Shown here: positions 10,833-22,857 of the stretch, one piece after another
Layout of the letters: every line of letters starts with the position of its first letter
Numbering within the stretch: position 1 is the first letter of the stretch
Assembly: GCA_022385805.1 (NCBI GenBank)
Contig: MU277685.1
Span: 186,001 to 250,000, forward strand
Reading direction: 5' to 3'
Length of the DNA stretch: 64,000 nt
From: Pilatotrama ljubarskyi
Lineage: Eukaryota; Basidiomycota; Agaricomycetes; Polyporales; Polyporaceae
Notes under the pieces: generated by a model
Seen by the model: only the letters and a program-made list of their open reading frames with translations
Told to the model about the DNA's origin: nothing
The model's database searches: none
Position numbers and translations under genes: made by a program

Positions 10833-13800
10833 AGGACGAGGGGAGGGTGAAGGGGAACGCGTCCAGTTAAATGGGGGATAAAAAGTCTAGTCGGAGGTAT
10901 TAGCAGGCGCTGCGAGAGCTGGAGCGGGGCAAAGAAGGGAGTGTTAGAATGGATCGGCGACGTAGGTGGTACGAGGGAAAAACAGCGGTGGAGCAACCGG
11001 CCGACGAGCGTACCTGGCAGCGAGCCCGCGTGAAGGGGGCGTAGAGTTTGTCTATAGGGGAGTGCTGAAGGAGGGCGGGGCGGGCGCGGTTGAATGCGCC
11101 GTTGGGCGGGACGCCGTGGAAGACGATGAGGGCGTCAGCGACGGGGACAGCGGGGAGGGGGCGAGGGCGTGGGGGATGGGGACGGAGGAAGGGAGGTGGG
11201 ACGATCGCGCGTCCAATTATTATACCCGCTAATATCGCATCAAGCCCTTTCCATTTCCGGCGTCGCACCCATAGCACCGACAGGCGCCCGCGTCCTCCCG
11301 AGTCCCGTCCTCCGAGTCCGACGCCGTCTGCGTCAACTCAGCCCGGCGACTTTGCTGTGGCAGGAGAATGCTCAGGAGTCCTCCGTGACCGGGATCAGCC
11401 TCTTGTTGCGGATCGTCCGAGTTCCTGCCGGCCAGCATCTGACTGCGCCTGCTATTGTGCACCCCGTATTGTCTTCTGCTCGTCTCTCACCTCCGTCTTC
11501 ACTTCGCCAGGTCAGACCACCCCCTCAGGAGGCCGTCTAAAACTAGCGCAAGTTCTGCCTTGTTCTGTAAGTACCACATACGACACCGTCAATGTTCTCC
11601 GACCGCACCGCTGCACCCTGCCGGCGCCTCGCTGTCCGAGCATGTCGTAGGCGCCCTAGACCGCACCCTGTGCACTCCGCCCTCCCCGCCGACTCCCCGG
11701 CTTTAGGATGCAGCTGTCTGCCATCCATGACCGGCGCGCATCCCTCGCTGCATACCGCCCGTTAACCGTCCGTGCGACATAACAATGGGTGCTAACTTCC
11801 ACGTAGCACGCCTCGAGGAGCGGGGCTAGCGCTCCCGTCACACCCGAAATACTTTCCCAAATCAGGTACGCAGCTGCAACTGTCGTACCTTATCCAACAG
11901 GACCCGCAGGGTGAACGATGGCACGGCAGTGCGACCCCGTTCGTCATCCATGTCTTCATCATCCTCGCTCATCGTCCTCAGCCTCGACCAGGCCCGCAGG
12001 CTCTGTCCCGCAGATCGTCCTGTGGAAGGACGTCGCCCACCTGCAAGCCCGATCGTATGCGCTCTACAGCCGCGGCAAGTCGTCCTATCGCGCTCGTCGT
12101 ATCAACTCAATCCGAACCCAACCGCGATATGGCTCGAGCATCTCAGTTCCAGGAAGCCTCGCCAATGCAGGCGCAGCGCCGGCTAATCGCTGAGTAGCAG
12201 AAGCATCTACGCCGGGCTTCCACCTGCAAATTCGCCATGGCCGTGGCCACCTCTCACGCCCACGGCTCCGGTTGTTCGCTTCTCTCGGCCCACGACGACT
12301 TCCTGCCCCTTGCTCCCCGAGAAGGGTCGTACGACTGCTCCTTCTGCTTCCGCCAGTCTTCCAAGTGTACGAGTGTACTCCGACTCGCAGCGTAAAGCGA
12401 CTCATAAGACGCACGCAGGCGTTCCGTTGCCACCGTACAATTGATCGAGACCCTGCAGACGGCGCGAGATGATCATATTCAGAGACGCGGACATTGTCCA
12501 GAGAGGAACGAACGCTTCGCCCAAGTTCTGCGTCAAACTCTAACAGCCTCGGTACCTACCGCGTCTGCGTCTACACTAGCGCTCAGTGCTCGCTGTGCAA
12601 TCACTGCGTCTTGGCCGCCCCCTTGCAGTCCACCGCAGATGTCCGCCGTGCGGCTGCGACCCTCCGACCAACCACAGTGGAAGCGAACACCACCTCTCAC
12701 CCGTCGGCTCGGTCCCGTGTACGCACCCCAGGACCCTGCATCCCTTCAGGACGTAAAGCCAAACGGCGCCATGCTCGCGCTAAGCATCGCGCGCATGATA
12801 GCGTTCTCGCTCCCCGCGTCCCCATCTGTACTGCACCGTGCTAGCCCATAGAGGCAAGCGCAGGCCGGAGGGGCGGGGGCGGGAGCTCTTGCTCGGTTTT
12901 GGTAGGGTTTGGTGCGGATGGCGGAGTTGCGGACCCACACACGCCTACAACGCGGGGTGCCTTGTTGCCTTGTGATCATCGAGCATCGGCATCGGCTTGG
13001 AGGAGCGAGTCACGAGTCGGGGACCGCCATGAGTCCTTACGCCGTGGGCGAGTGTGGCTGCTAGCACTTATGAGAGGTGTGGCAGATTGTTAGCTCTATG
13101 TCCGAGCGTCGTACCTGACGAGTGCGTGGCCGGTCCGTTAGATACTCTCCAGCCTTCTGGCGTCGATTCTCCCTGCCGGTACTGGACCACGCTGTGATAA
13201 TCCGCGCATGTGTTCTACAAGGCACGAACCCCGTCTTATTGCCGTAAAGCTCCATACTACTAGCGCAACACACGTGCAGACGCACCTGCGCCCTCCGCGT
13301 CCTAGCGTATCTGCATAACGTACGGCTGTGGTCGGACTATCAGCCACCGCGCCTTACGGCGGCCTATAGTGGGAGAGTAATCCAGTAGCGATATCGATGT
13401 GTGTGTAGCGAGAGAACTAAGAAGACGGTGAGGTGAGGTGGTTATCTGCAGTCTGTGTGGGTAGAATTCGAAGGACCCGCCGCTTCCCGCTAGTGGACGC
13501 TAGCCCTCGGGGTAACGAGCTAGCTCGTACGTACTTGCCGTGTGGTATGACATATCTGACCCGTCATCCGCACCGGAAGATACGACCGTGTACGGTCCAT
13601 ATCTTCCCTCGGATCGCCTTTGAGCGATGCTCCGCAGATGGCTTGGTGATAAAGCGACATTCCGCCACAAGCAGCAGGGTCGTGGGCGGACATCGAGGTC
13701 CTCATTCATGTCGGCCGAGATCCAACGTCGAAGAGACCGCGCTGAGGTACCCCAGACCTTCGAGTTGGGTCACTTCAAGGGGAACCATGGTCTGCGACGC

Positions 13801-15270
13801 TTAGGAGTGTCCTCGTACATGTAGCTTACCTCGCGCATGATTCGCTGGACGTCTTGACGATCTGCTGACAGCCATCCTCTGCCGGCAGCCGTATAACGAA
13901 CGTCGAGTTTCGCATCATCGACCTCAAGAGTTGAATACGGCTCGCTTGCGTCATCCGTAGCAGAAGGACGCCGTACGAGCGAGCGTACTGCGCGCCCGAA
14001 GCTGGTGACGCTCAGCAGCTCCTGGTGCTGTTGTTGCCAGCACTCGCCATGGACCATGACGCTTTGCAAGCACTGGCTATGGCCTCTTGTAAGCATCGTG
14101 CACGCGCCCACCACCGTGTTCGCAGCATCCCAGTCAGCACTGCGGCGAGCGGTGACCAGTTCCGAGCACGCCCGACGACCCAGACCGCCAAATACCACAG
14201 GACCTCGGTGATGTCCAGGCGTCCCGAACACGCCCACCCAAATCATCAGCGCCCCATAAGATTCAACACTGGCCGTAGCTTCCTGAGCCGCTCCACAAAA
14301 GCTCCGTGGCCAATCACAACATGAGGGAACGCACCCAGAGCAGCTGGCCGCCCCGCACCCACACGGACCGCCGCAGAAGCGCTGTGACTGTGCCACAGCA
14401 GCAAGGGCCCGTGCATGAGGATCTGTCAGAGGTGTACACAGAGCGCGGTGGCACTGCGCGGCGTGCTTCGACGCACAGCGCCACGGCGCTCAACTTCTGT
14501 CGTTGACACTGCCCGCCTCGGAGGAAGGTAAGCACGAGATCTGGGTAGGGGACGTACCTTCAAGATCACCGTACGGGTCTCGGGAGGGCTTGAGGGTGGG
14601 GTAGCAGTACATACAACATGACATTCCGCGCCCGTATAATAGTAAGCAGAAAGCCCTAGTGGCCAGACCGTATAGCACACGAATGAGAGCCTGAGGTGGA
14701 GGTATGCACGACAAGGTGAGCGCGAAAACCAAGACCCAGTGCGTGTTATGAGGGGATGGGAGGTATAGATGGAGCATGCGACATTGGGACGCACGAAAGC
14801 GAGGAAGAGGAAACGCCGACGTCGTAAGGACAGGCCTATGGTCCGGATTATAAGGAATGGTGGAGAGGTCAGCCGGGGCTAAATAATGTTATCAAGAAGG
14901 AGCACCATGCGTGGCTGAATGTAAATCGTCTGGTGCGAATGCAAAGTCTGTCACCGAGCGGACCTACTGGTCGAAGTGCGCAGAGAGATTACGGTGGGGA
15001 AGGAGCCATGCGAAGACGGAGGATGGCAGAGGTGGTAGCATCCTTGCACGGCTAGAGCAGTGTTCGCATGTGGTTGCATGCGGCGGGAATTGGGTAACAA
15101 GCAGGTAGGGTATGCGGGTATTTGTGCGTGCCGAGTGAAGGAGGCAGACGACGAGGTGCGCTTCAGTCCCGGACGACCGGGATCGGGGAGCTGAGGTGAG
15201 GAGAAATTGGGAACATGGAGGGCGGGGTCAACAAGCGAGCATATAGATCGGTAGGAGGGGAAACGGAACA
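10833..15270. other. 4.4-kb GC-rich stretch without a confident gene
   Basis: This includes the HMG-CoA reductase promoter. Between 11.3 and 12.9 kb the plus strand carries overlapping short frames rich in Pro, Ser, Arg and Ala; one (around 12,220-12,375) reads HDDFLPLAPREGSYDCSF with a Cys-x2-Cys pair, and a neighbouring frame just downstream reads RKATHKTHAG, loosely like the two halves of a C2H2 finger separated by a frame change. On the minus strand a 208-aa frame at 13,770-14,396 is open but matches nothing I know. Either degenerate genes or long untranslated leaders would fit. I make no gene call. Confidence 0.4.
13770..14396 (-). CDS. Unrecognised open frame, possible gene fragment
   Basis: A 208-aa minus-strand open frame, Cys-rich at its N-terminus (CGGPCGCGAASCSGCVPSCC) and ending DTPKRRRPWFPLK. 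Near the 3' end, MREVSYMYED overlaps a plausible splice donor (GAG|GTAAGC, near 13,833), so the true reading may continue into frames at 13,500-13,705. The Cys-rich start looks compositional. I do not recognise a family and no start is convincing. It may be a decayed gene or chance. Confidence 0.2.
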   Translation of the reverse strand: MAQSQRFCGGPCGCGAASCSGCVPSCCDWPRSFCGAAQEATASVESYGALMIWVGVFGTPGHHRGPVVFGGLGRRACSELVTARRSADWDAANTVVGACTMLTRGHSQCLQSVMVHGECWQQQHQELLSVTSFGRAVRSLVRRPSATDDASEPYSTLEVDDAKLDVRYTAAGRGWLSADRQDVQRIMREVSYMYEDTPKRRRPWFPLK

Positions 15271-17622
15271 TTAGAGCAGCTTGGAGGCACGCAGATGTTC
15301 ACGAATGACCATGTCCTTGACTGTGATGCATGTACCTTGAGACAACCTTCAAAGGCACGAATCGAGGCAGGCTTACCACTTGCTATGATACCTCCAGTGG
15401 TAGTTGTATCCTGCACGACAGCCGAGTGAGCTTGGCGGGAGTACCCTCAGAGCGCCCAACTTACTGTGACTGATGTACAGAAGCCGTAGAATTTCCGAGG
15501 TATGGGTGAGTGTTCCCGATGGATAGCACTGAACTTGCTCTTGAAGTCTGTGTCCCAGGGAATGAGCAATCTAATAAGGTGGCATTATCACCGGTAGCTT
15601 ACACTTCTCCACCGTCTCGGGTTCATTGGGGCGGTCGCCGAAGCTCCGCACGTACTTCGCCAGCCGTACCCCAGACTTGAGCTTGGATGCGAGGATGTCG
15701 CATTTGTTAAGGAATAGCACTATGTCCACCTTGGCAAGTAGCTTGTTGGAGCAGACTTCCTTCCATAGTAGTACACTATCCTCCTGCAATGAGGGCATAT
15801 CGGATGAGCGGCCTCTTTTCGGAGGGAAATTCGATACGAACCAGTCTGTTGATACTCCGATCTTCTACAAGAGTCTGATCAAATGCAGAGATCGGCGCCA
15901 GGAAAATGATTGCTGTATGCGGAAGTATGAGAACCGGATTATGATTCCACTTGCGATGACTCACCATTCACTACGCGTTGCGTGCACGGGCCCGGTCAGT
16001 ATGGTACGAGTGTATTAACAAGACTAATATCGTACCATCGTCGAAGAAAGGTACCCATGTCGCTGGAGCAAGATACTGGGTCAGAGACTCTACATCAACA
16101 GGAGGCTCACAACAGACTCACGCCGCTGATATACGCGCCTGTTAGTAAGGTATATAGACGGGGAAGATGATAAGCCGTCCTAACCTGTGACCTCGAACCG
16201 CCAACGTCAATGATGCGCCATTCTGTGCCAGTCTCCGGACCTGCCTCCATATGGAAGCTGTACTCCGAGACCCCCACAGTTTTCAGGCGTGCTCTCAGCA
16301 CGTCGTCTGTCAAGTCATATCAGTACGTCGATCATACAACACAGCAGGGATACTACCTACCGTCGGAGGGAAAGTAGGACAATGAGGTGACCCGCTCTAG
16401 GTCGTTCAGATAGCTGCATACTCCTGAGTCAAGATCGGGCCAGAGGCAATGTAGCACTCACAAGCCGGGGCTTTCTTCCAGCCTGATCTTTCGGCGCCGC
16501 AGTATCTGTCTGACCACGGGATCTCCCCACAAGGCCGCCATATCCGATCGACAATGGTAGAGCACTGTCTGAGACTCGTCGACAGTCTCCTGTCCAGTTG
16601 TGCCCGCCGACTGAGGCCTGCCAGACGATCGCAGCTTCCAAGACGCGCCGGGGCGGACAAAGACTTCTTGGTTGTGGAATGCAGGGGGCGGCTGTGAATG
16701 GCCACTGCCGTAATACGACACGTTGCCGTTTACACTATTGCTCCCACCGACACCTAGAGTGGTCGCCTCGTGCTCGTTGGGAGGGACGAGCTTGGCAATG
16801 AGGAGTGACTCTACATGGCGCAGGGGATAGAGCCGTCTGCGGAGCTCTTCCAAGTGGTACGGCAGCGACACTTGGCTCTCGGATTCTGAGTCTGAGTCCG
16901 GCTCCGAGGTGTAGATTGAGGAAGGATAAACGTCCCGGCGCCGAACGTCGCTTATCGCGTCAAGTATGGTATGGATCGAGCGCACGATATTCAGCTGTAT
17001 GACCGCACGCCATAAGACGCGTTCTTCTCGGAAGGCGTTGGGAGTATAAAGTCGTTGAAATTCTGAACAGAGGCGTTAGCACAGTAATTCGCAGAAATCA
17101 GCTCGAGATATGACGGGACAGAAGCGGCGTCTTGGAGCAAGGAGGCAGAGCAAGCGACGCAGAGATAGCCGAGAGGATATAGACGGGCCGGCGACCTTCC
17201 ACTAAGAGCAGAAGGACTTCTATGACGACTTGGTGGAAGGTGGGCTGGCTCATGACGAAAGCCTTGCCGTACTTCGTTCCTGGAATCCGCCAGTGCAGCG
17301 ACATCGAAAGTCAATCACTTACGGCGTAATGTCGTGGATTTCCCTGGCATTATATTTCAGTATGATGTGTATGAACACCAACCGCTTCTGACCAACCTGA
17401 TTCACTCTGACCCAGGAGAAGGAGTCTCACAAGCCTTCGTTTCTTGCGCTGCTTCTCCTCAAGCCGGATAGCTTCATCTATGGCGAGGCTGACGCGCTTT
17501 GCAGCCTCCTCGCTCGCAAGCCGATGTGCTTTCTCCTCCTCAGTCTCGTCTATGGGCGGTCTGAGAGCGGCGGAGAGGGGGTCACGGTCCGTGGGCTCTC
17601 GGGAGACGGGCATGATGGTCAT
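15271..17622 (-). CDS. Divergent G-protein alpha subunit, basidiomycete type
   Basis: Heterotrimeric G-alpha-like GTPase. I trace at least nine exons from MTIMPVSREPTDRD (17,622) to LREHLRASKLL-stop (15,273-15,271). G1 is rebuilt across an intron as GQSESG|KSTTLR. The helical-domain insert is long and acidic (EPDSDSESESQVSLPYHLEE) and followed by a low-complexity stretch. Then come WGDPVVRQILRRRKIRLEES, the switch I region RARLKTVGVSEYSF, G3 as DVGGSRSQ, AIIFLAPISAFDQTL, G4 as LFLNKCDIL, and near the C-terminus KFYGFCTSVTD. Two departures from canonical G-alpha are visible: the N-terminus lacks a MGxxxS myristoylation site, and the catalytic Gln of DVGGQ is Ser. This fits the divergent G-alpha paralogs of mushrooms, not the canonical subunits. 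The second intron (about 260 nt) is unusually long. The alternative start is the Met at 17,613. Confidence 0.88.
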
Positions 17623-18655
17623 GAAGAAGAACGATGGAACTGAGGAGATGGAGACGAGGGAATCTAAAGAGGAACAGTGGCGGAGAGCGAAAAGGTGACA
17701 GACATGAACGCTCGCTGCAAGATTCCGGCGTACACGGGCGTCTCGCCTGCTACACCCGCGTAGACGCCCGTCTACATACTCCGAGTCCGATCCCGGCCTG
17801 TCCGGAATTGCAATAATGTTGTCTCAAGCTCGCGTTGCGACTCGTTGCGATCATGACGGCGCAGCGATATCTTACAAACACGCTTACTGAGAAGACAATG
17901 CCTGCATTGCCTCTGTACATCACCGTTGTGCGCGACCTGTACGTGTGCCCTTGTCTCTCGATCATATACCGTACCTCCAGGCTGGGAGTCACAACACCGT
18001 CGACCGCCGTCACCAAGCACACTCCGGCTGCACCGCCAGGATCCGGAGATAGAATCACTTCGCAGTCCACGCGGGATGACTTGTAACTTTGACCATCCGC
18101 TGATCGCCCTGATTGCATCGCACGCATGCATGTGAGAACTACTATACTACTCAGGCTCATGCCACATGCGAGCGCTCTCCTGAGCCCCCTGGCTTCTGGA
18201 TCACCGACTACTAGCCTTCCCTCATGCCCGATATTGAAGCTTATACACCGGTGCCCACTTACGAGGAACCATCCTGACATTGGGAACCTTACTCGCCGCC
18301 GCGAGGCCAGTCTATCTCCTCACTGTGGCGCTGCCGACCGTGACACGGTACACGAGACCTGCGACTGTAGTATTAGCTTCCATCACGCGAATCTATTCAA
18401 GTAGCGAGTGTTATGAGTATTCGCATAGTGGTCCACGGCAGCACACCCTCCTTGGGCCGCCTGGCATTGCGACGAGCGTACGGTGCATATCTCAGTACGT
18501 AGGGGTGTGTATCTGTACACCTCTTACTGAGCCTACAGATAAGTACGCATTGCTCCCTCAAGCCATCCGACGACATCACTGCCTATTCGCTGGGCGTATG
18601 ATATCTTACTGAGAGCTCGTTCTCTTCGGATAGCTCGTGGATATAAGTCTAGTAT
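17623..18655. other. Intergenic, no supported gene
   Basis: Upstream region of the G-alpha gene and flank of the tRNA. A 176-aa minus frame at 17,750-18,280 exists, but its composition looks random, it has no recognisable motif, and frames on the opposite strand are equally open. Nothing else is supported. Confidence 0.45.
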
Positions 18656-18762
18656 GGCTACCTGGCGCAATGGTAGCGCGTTTGGCTTCGATCGCCGGAC
18701 GGCAACCCCTCCGCCTCAGTGTCGGTACCAAAAGGCTGCAGGTTCGAGTCCTGCGGTGGTCA
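18656..18762 (+). tRNA. tRNA-Arg(TCG) with a 35-nt intron
   Basis: The cloverleaf folds by hand: acceptor GGCTACC with GGTGGTC (two G-U pairs), D arm GCGC-AATGGTA-GCGC, anticodon stem TTTGG/CCAAA, variable loop AGGCT, T arm GCAGG-TTCGAGT-CCTGC, discriminator A at 18,762. Anticodon TCG lies at 18,688-18,690. The anticodon loop is interrupted one base 3' of the anticodon by about 35 nt (18,692-18,726), the canonical nuclear tRNA intron position. A T-run follows at about 18,767, as expected for Pol III termination. The amino-acid identity rests on the intron placement; the presence of a tRNA is firm. Confidence 0.88.
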
Positions 18763-19994
18763 TGCCTTTTTCCCAGAATTTTCCCGGACCATCTGCGTGA
18801 AGAATGATGAAGAGCATGAGTGAGTACGAGGAGATGAGGGAAAAGGATGCAGCCGGGCGCTGGATGAACGAAGATTACCATAACGGGACATTTTGCACAG
18901 CCTTCGGATGTTGCCGATCGTTAGAGGCGTGCGTCTGAGAGTTCGTCGCAGTCTCGCAGTACGAGTCGTGGCAAAATGAGCATCGAGCCGCCTCATATGC
19001 TCTAATAGTACGCCTTATCAATCTCCGCATTGCGAGAACAACGAGCCCCAGGGTGTGTTATGGAGAACGCACATTACTGTACTACCGTTGGTATATGCGG
19101 AGCCCCGAGTTACCTACAGCTGCAGACTCTGACCCCTCCCTCCAAGTCGCGCGCGGCGAATGCATTCCGGTCACAATCCTGAGATGCTGGGAGTCGCCCA
19201 GGCATCTCGCCTGCGGCGGAGCTGGAGTACGATCCCTCGGAAGGCATCGTCAATACAGACCTTGGTGCGGGCCAAGCGACATCCGTGTGCTGTGTCTGCA
19301 AGGCACAGGAACAGAATCTGTACCTGGACCTGGAGAGGTGAGGTACTCGGGTGCGAGAATGCGCCCACAGCGAGCCTCCAGTAATCTCACCACCGATTCT
19401 CACAAGCATGTACGTACAGCGTGCGCCAATGAAACTGGTTGAATGCATGTTCGCCGCATAATGGAGCTACAGACCAGAGGTCGCCTGGGTATGCACTGTC
19501 TGGACGAAATATGAGCGCAGTGCCGAGTTTGAAGAGGTCCGCCCAACGACACTGACAAATGTCCATGGTGCGTACTCGTGCCCTTTGAGCGGCCGTGGAA
19601 CGTCATCGTTATGCTACAGTCCGGTGCTTCAGTGATGACTGCGTAAGGGACGGTGGCTCGAAAGTCGGCCTTGCGGTAGTAGACAGTTGCTAGGAGCTCA
19701 CATATGACGCTGAGACAGATCCGATAGTGGACAGCTGAACGGCCACTTACGTCCTCGGAACCCTCATAGTGTGTCCATGTGTTCAGGACGAAGCGCTGAC
19801 ATGCGATAGGCCTGTATGACATACGTCTCGGATGAATCAGGACAGGCATCGGGCATTTTGGTGCGCGGACCTTGGTGAGGCAAGAATACAAATATGATTT
19901 GGACTTTTCCCAGTAAAATCGTCTAGATCCAGAGCGAGCGCAGAGACACGACGACGCTGCACTACACGACGTCAGAATAACCATGGGCCCACTG
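18763..19994. other. Intergenic; aspartokinase 3' flank, no supported gene
   Basis: The minus-strand aspartokinase frame stays open down to 19,400 if its last intron is retained, but the extra 150 residues or so (for example CSSAHPSDSGPMVILTSCSA) bear no relation to the family. A plus-strand frame at 19,053-19,442 overlaps minus-strand frames of similar length and shows no motif. I call nothing here. Confidence 0.4.
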
Positions 19995-22209
19995 TCAGAT
20001 GGATGAGCCGATGAGCACTCCTGGGAGACATCCAGCCACCGGCTGAACAGGCACGCACCCCTTCCTCTCTCGCCTTCTGGTTTGATCTGCAAGCAGCTCT
20101 GGTGGATGAGGTTCAGCGCCTTCACGGCGTCTCGCCCGTCTATTACGCAAGAGATGTTGATCTCATTCGCCCCCTGGCTGATCATCTCGATGTTCACGTT
20201 GCCCTGGCCGAGCGTGGTGAACATGCGCCCCGAGATACCAATCATGTTTCGCATCGACTTCCCGACCAGCGACAGGATGGCCATGTCGCGGCTCACGGTC
20301 ACCTATAGAACTCTCAGTGATAAGCGTCAACATCAAGTATCGCACGTAGACTGACCGTGCCGCTTTTCCTCAGCTCGCGCACCACGCGATCCAGGACCTT
20401 CTTGTCAAGGTTCTCCTCGATGGCCATACTCACGTAGACCTCGCTGGTACTGATGAGGTCCACGACGACACCGTACCTGTCGAGCGTGCCGAAGATCGTC
20501 GCAAGGAAGCCATGCGAGACATTCTTTCGGTTTGAATTGACGTTCAGAACGATGATGTGCTCCTTGATCGTGACCGCTGTCGGCTGCCGTACATGGCTAT
20601 GTTTGTCCATGAACGGCGATGCGAGAGGGAGCGCCGCTGCCTTCGCAGCGGAGGTCGTTGGGATGACAGGGGGGTATGGTGAGTCCGCGCCGTTAGGCAC
20701 GGCGCAAGGGTCGACGTCGGGGTCAGGATGGATGACAGTGCCGCCGCCCTTGGGATTTTCGACATTCTTGATACGAATAGGGATTTTGCGACGGATGACC
20801 TTTGCATAATTGTAAGCCTGACTGACGCAGACTAAGGTAATGGGCACTGACCTGGTCCATGGTGAAGGGATGGACGACTTCACTCCCATAGTACGTGAGC
20901 TCTGCCGCCTCTTCCGGAGAGATAATCGGGATCAACCTCGCAGTGGGTACCTTGCGAGGATCCGCGGTGAAGATACCATCGACCTCCTTCCAGATTTGCA
21001 GCTCAGAGGCACCAAGGCCGGCAGCAAGCAGCGCAGCAAGGAGGTCCGTGTAGCCACGCCCGACTTGCCTGAGAAGGGAGCCAGGGACAGGGCCAAAGAA
21101 GCCTGGTACAGCCATGAGAACAATCGCTCAGCAAAGGGTTGTGAGAGCCTACCGGTCACTACAGGCACGCGGTTCCCGCATTGCCTGATTCTCTCTGCCA
21201 CTACGTCCGCGATGCGGTCGTAGAAATTTTGACCGAGTGTTTCTGAGTCCGAAAAGTTCTCGCTTTCGGCGAGTGGTACAATGCTCTCCAAGCTCACAAA
21301 CTCCGCGTCTATGTTCTAAACCTTATGTCAGTTGCAATGCACTTAGACCAGTTCAGTGGACCTACTCTATCTCGGAGAATAGCCGTGACCAGCTTGCACC
21401 CGAGTCGCTCCCCAAAGCCGATGATGCTGTCTCTTGACCTTGGGGAGATTTCGTCTATGACCTTCCGGCGTACCAGACGTCAACGGAATGGCCCGTAAGG
21501 CATTCTGAGCTACCTACTTGGGTGGCGAAAAGGAAAGACCTCAGAGCTTCACAATCGCGGTCTATTTCCATCTCGAGCTCCTTCAAAATCTCAGAATTCC
21601 GGACGGACGCTTTTGCAGCACTGATATGTTCAGACCGGATGAGGTCTACGGTATTGCTGAATGCAGGAATAGCGGCGGTGATAGGAGACATGGCCAGTGA
21701 TGAACCGGGCGTGTTTGAAGTAGGCGAGGACTTGCCCGGGCTCGCGAACGGAGACTGGTACTGGGAGAGTCTGTTGAAGACACCATTCGGAGACATTGTC
21801 CCCGGGGTCTCTGATACGCTATTGGAGCGTTGCAATGCCTCCGAGGCAGCCTTCAGAAGCAAGTTGGTCGTTCCGAGAGCTTTCGTAGATCCCGATCGCG
21901 CAGAGCAGACAATGGCGACCTTGTGCTGGTCTAAGTACTCACTGGTGCCACAAAAGTCAGATAGGTCAGCGTTCATACAGCATATGAGTCATCTCAGGAT
22001 GGAAGAACGGACGGTATGATGTCTTCCGCGATCTTCACGGCGAACTTCCCCACACTCGTCCCGCCATACTTTTGCACCAGCCACTTCGCGGCCGGATCGA
22101 TGGTATTTTGGTGCATGTTTGGAGGCGTGCGCGGAGCACTCGAGACGGACAGAGAAGAGGAACGAGAAGAGGGAGGGGACAAGGAGGCGGGGGTGGATGC
22201 TAGAGACAT
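19995..22209 (-). CDS. HOM3: Aspartokinase (aspartate kinase with two ACT domains)
   Basis: Phosphorylates aspartate, the first step to threonine, methionine and isoleucine; cytosolic and normally feedback-inhibited by threonine through C-terminal ACT domains. Multi-exon. Landmarks in order: KWLVQKYGGTSVGKFAVKI (nucleotide-binding start), EYLDQHKVAIVCSARSGS, a Ser/Pro-rich insertion after ALQRSNSVSETPG, DEISPRSRDSIIGFGERL, ESENFSDSETLGQNFYDRI, VPVVTG joined to FFGPVPGSLLRQVGRGYTD, EVDGIFTADPRKVPTARLI, SPEEAAELTYYGSEVVHPFT, then the ACT domains with NVNSNRKNVSHGFLATIF and SLVGKSMRNMIGISGRMF. I place the end at 19,995 by removing an intron after KPEGERGRG, giving GVLIGSSI-stop. The first exon has a Ser-rich extension before the kinase start. 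Head-to-head with the ChAPs gene, about 650 bp between the two starts. Confidence 0.93.
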
Positions 22210-22857
22210 GGCGGAGCGGAAGAAGGATAGCGGACAGTCTGCTTACAGTGCACAATCCTTCAACCGTAGATGACTCGACCAGGGAGATGCTCGGCATCTC
22301 CTCGAACTTGCGTGCTAGGTCTTATTATGCTGCCTCACGCACCATGTCCCCAAGGTTCCGAGACTCCCCGCATGGTTCTGCTTCACGGGCACTGAATTGT
22401 GAGGTAAAAGATGCTCGGAGGATACGCTGGTAGCCGGAGCGAGAACTTCCGACAGCTTGTCTTCCGGCGATTTCTACGATCTCATGACTGGAGGACTTGT
22501 GCCGAAGCCAAGAATATCCCTTCGACTCGAAGCAAATGCGACGGACAAGAGCCAGACGTATCGAATCCCCTGATGGAGTGTGCGACGGCGAAGGAGGAAG
22601 GGTGTCTCGCCCACAGGCTCACTGCGGTTGGGTTTGGAGTACTGTATTGGCCCATTTGTCATGGCTTAGCGGCACTTTAATGGATGTTATAGTCCTTTGT
22701 GAAGCCCTACTTTCCGAGTAAATAAAGCAGTGTAAGCTCTTACGCGCCCGGGGTAATCTCAAGGGCCGTCGCGTACACGTCGGTATCTGTTACTGCGCTC
22801 TTCCGTCACTTCGCGCGCACCATCCCCAGTTCTGCCCTCCACGCCTACTGACCGAGT

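Noticed and set aside
17750..18280. 176-codon minus-strand frame
   Set aside because: Random-looking composition, no motif, equally open frames on the opposite strand, and no splice context.
19400..19994. Extension of the aspartokinase frame by about 200 codons
   Set aside because: The extra sequence is not family-like, and a standard intron gives a conventional short C-terminus.
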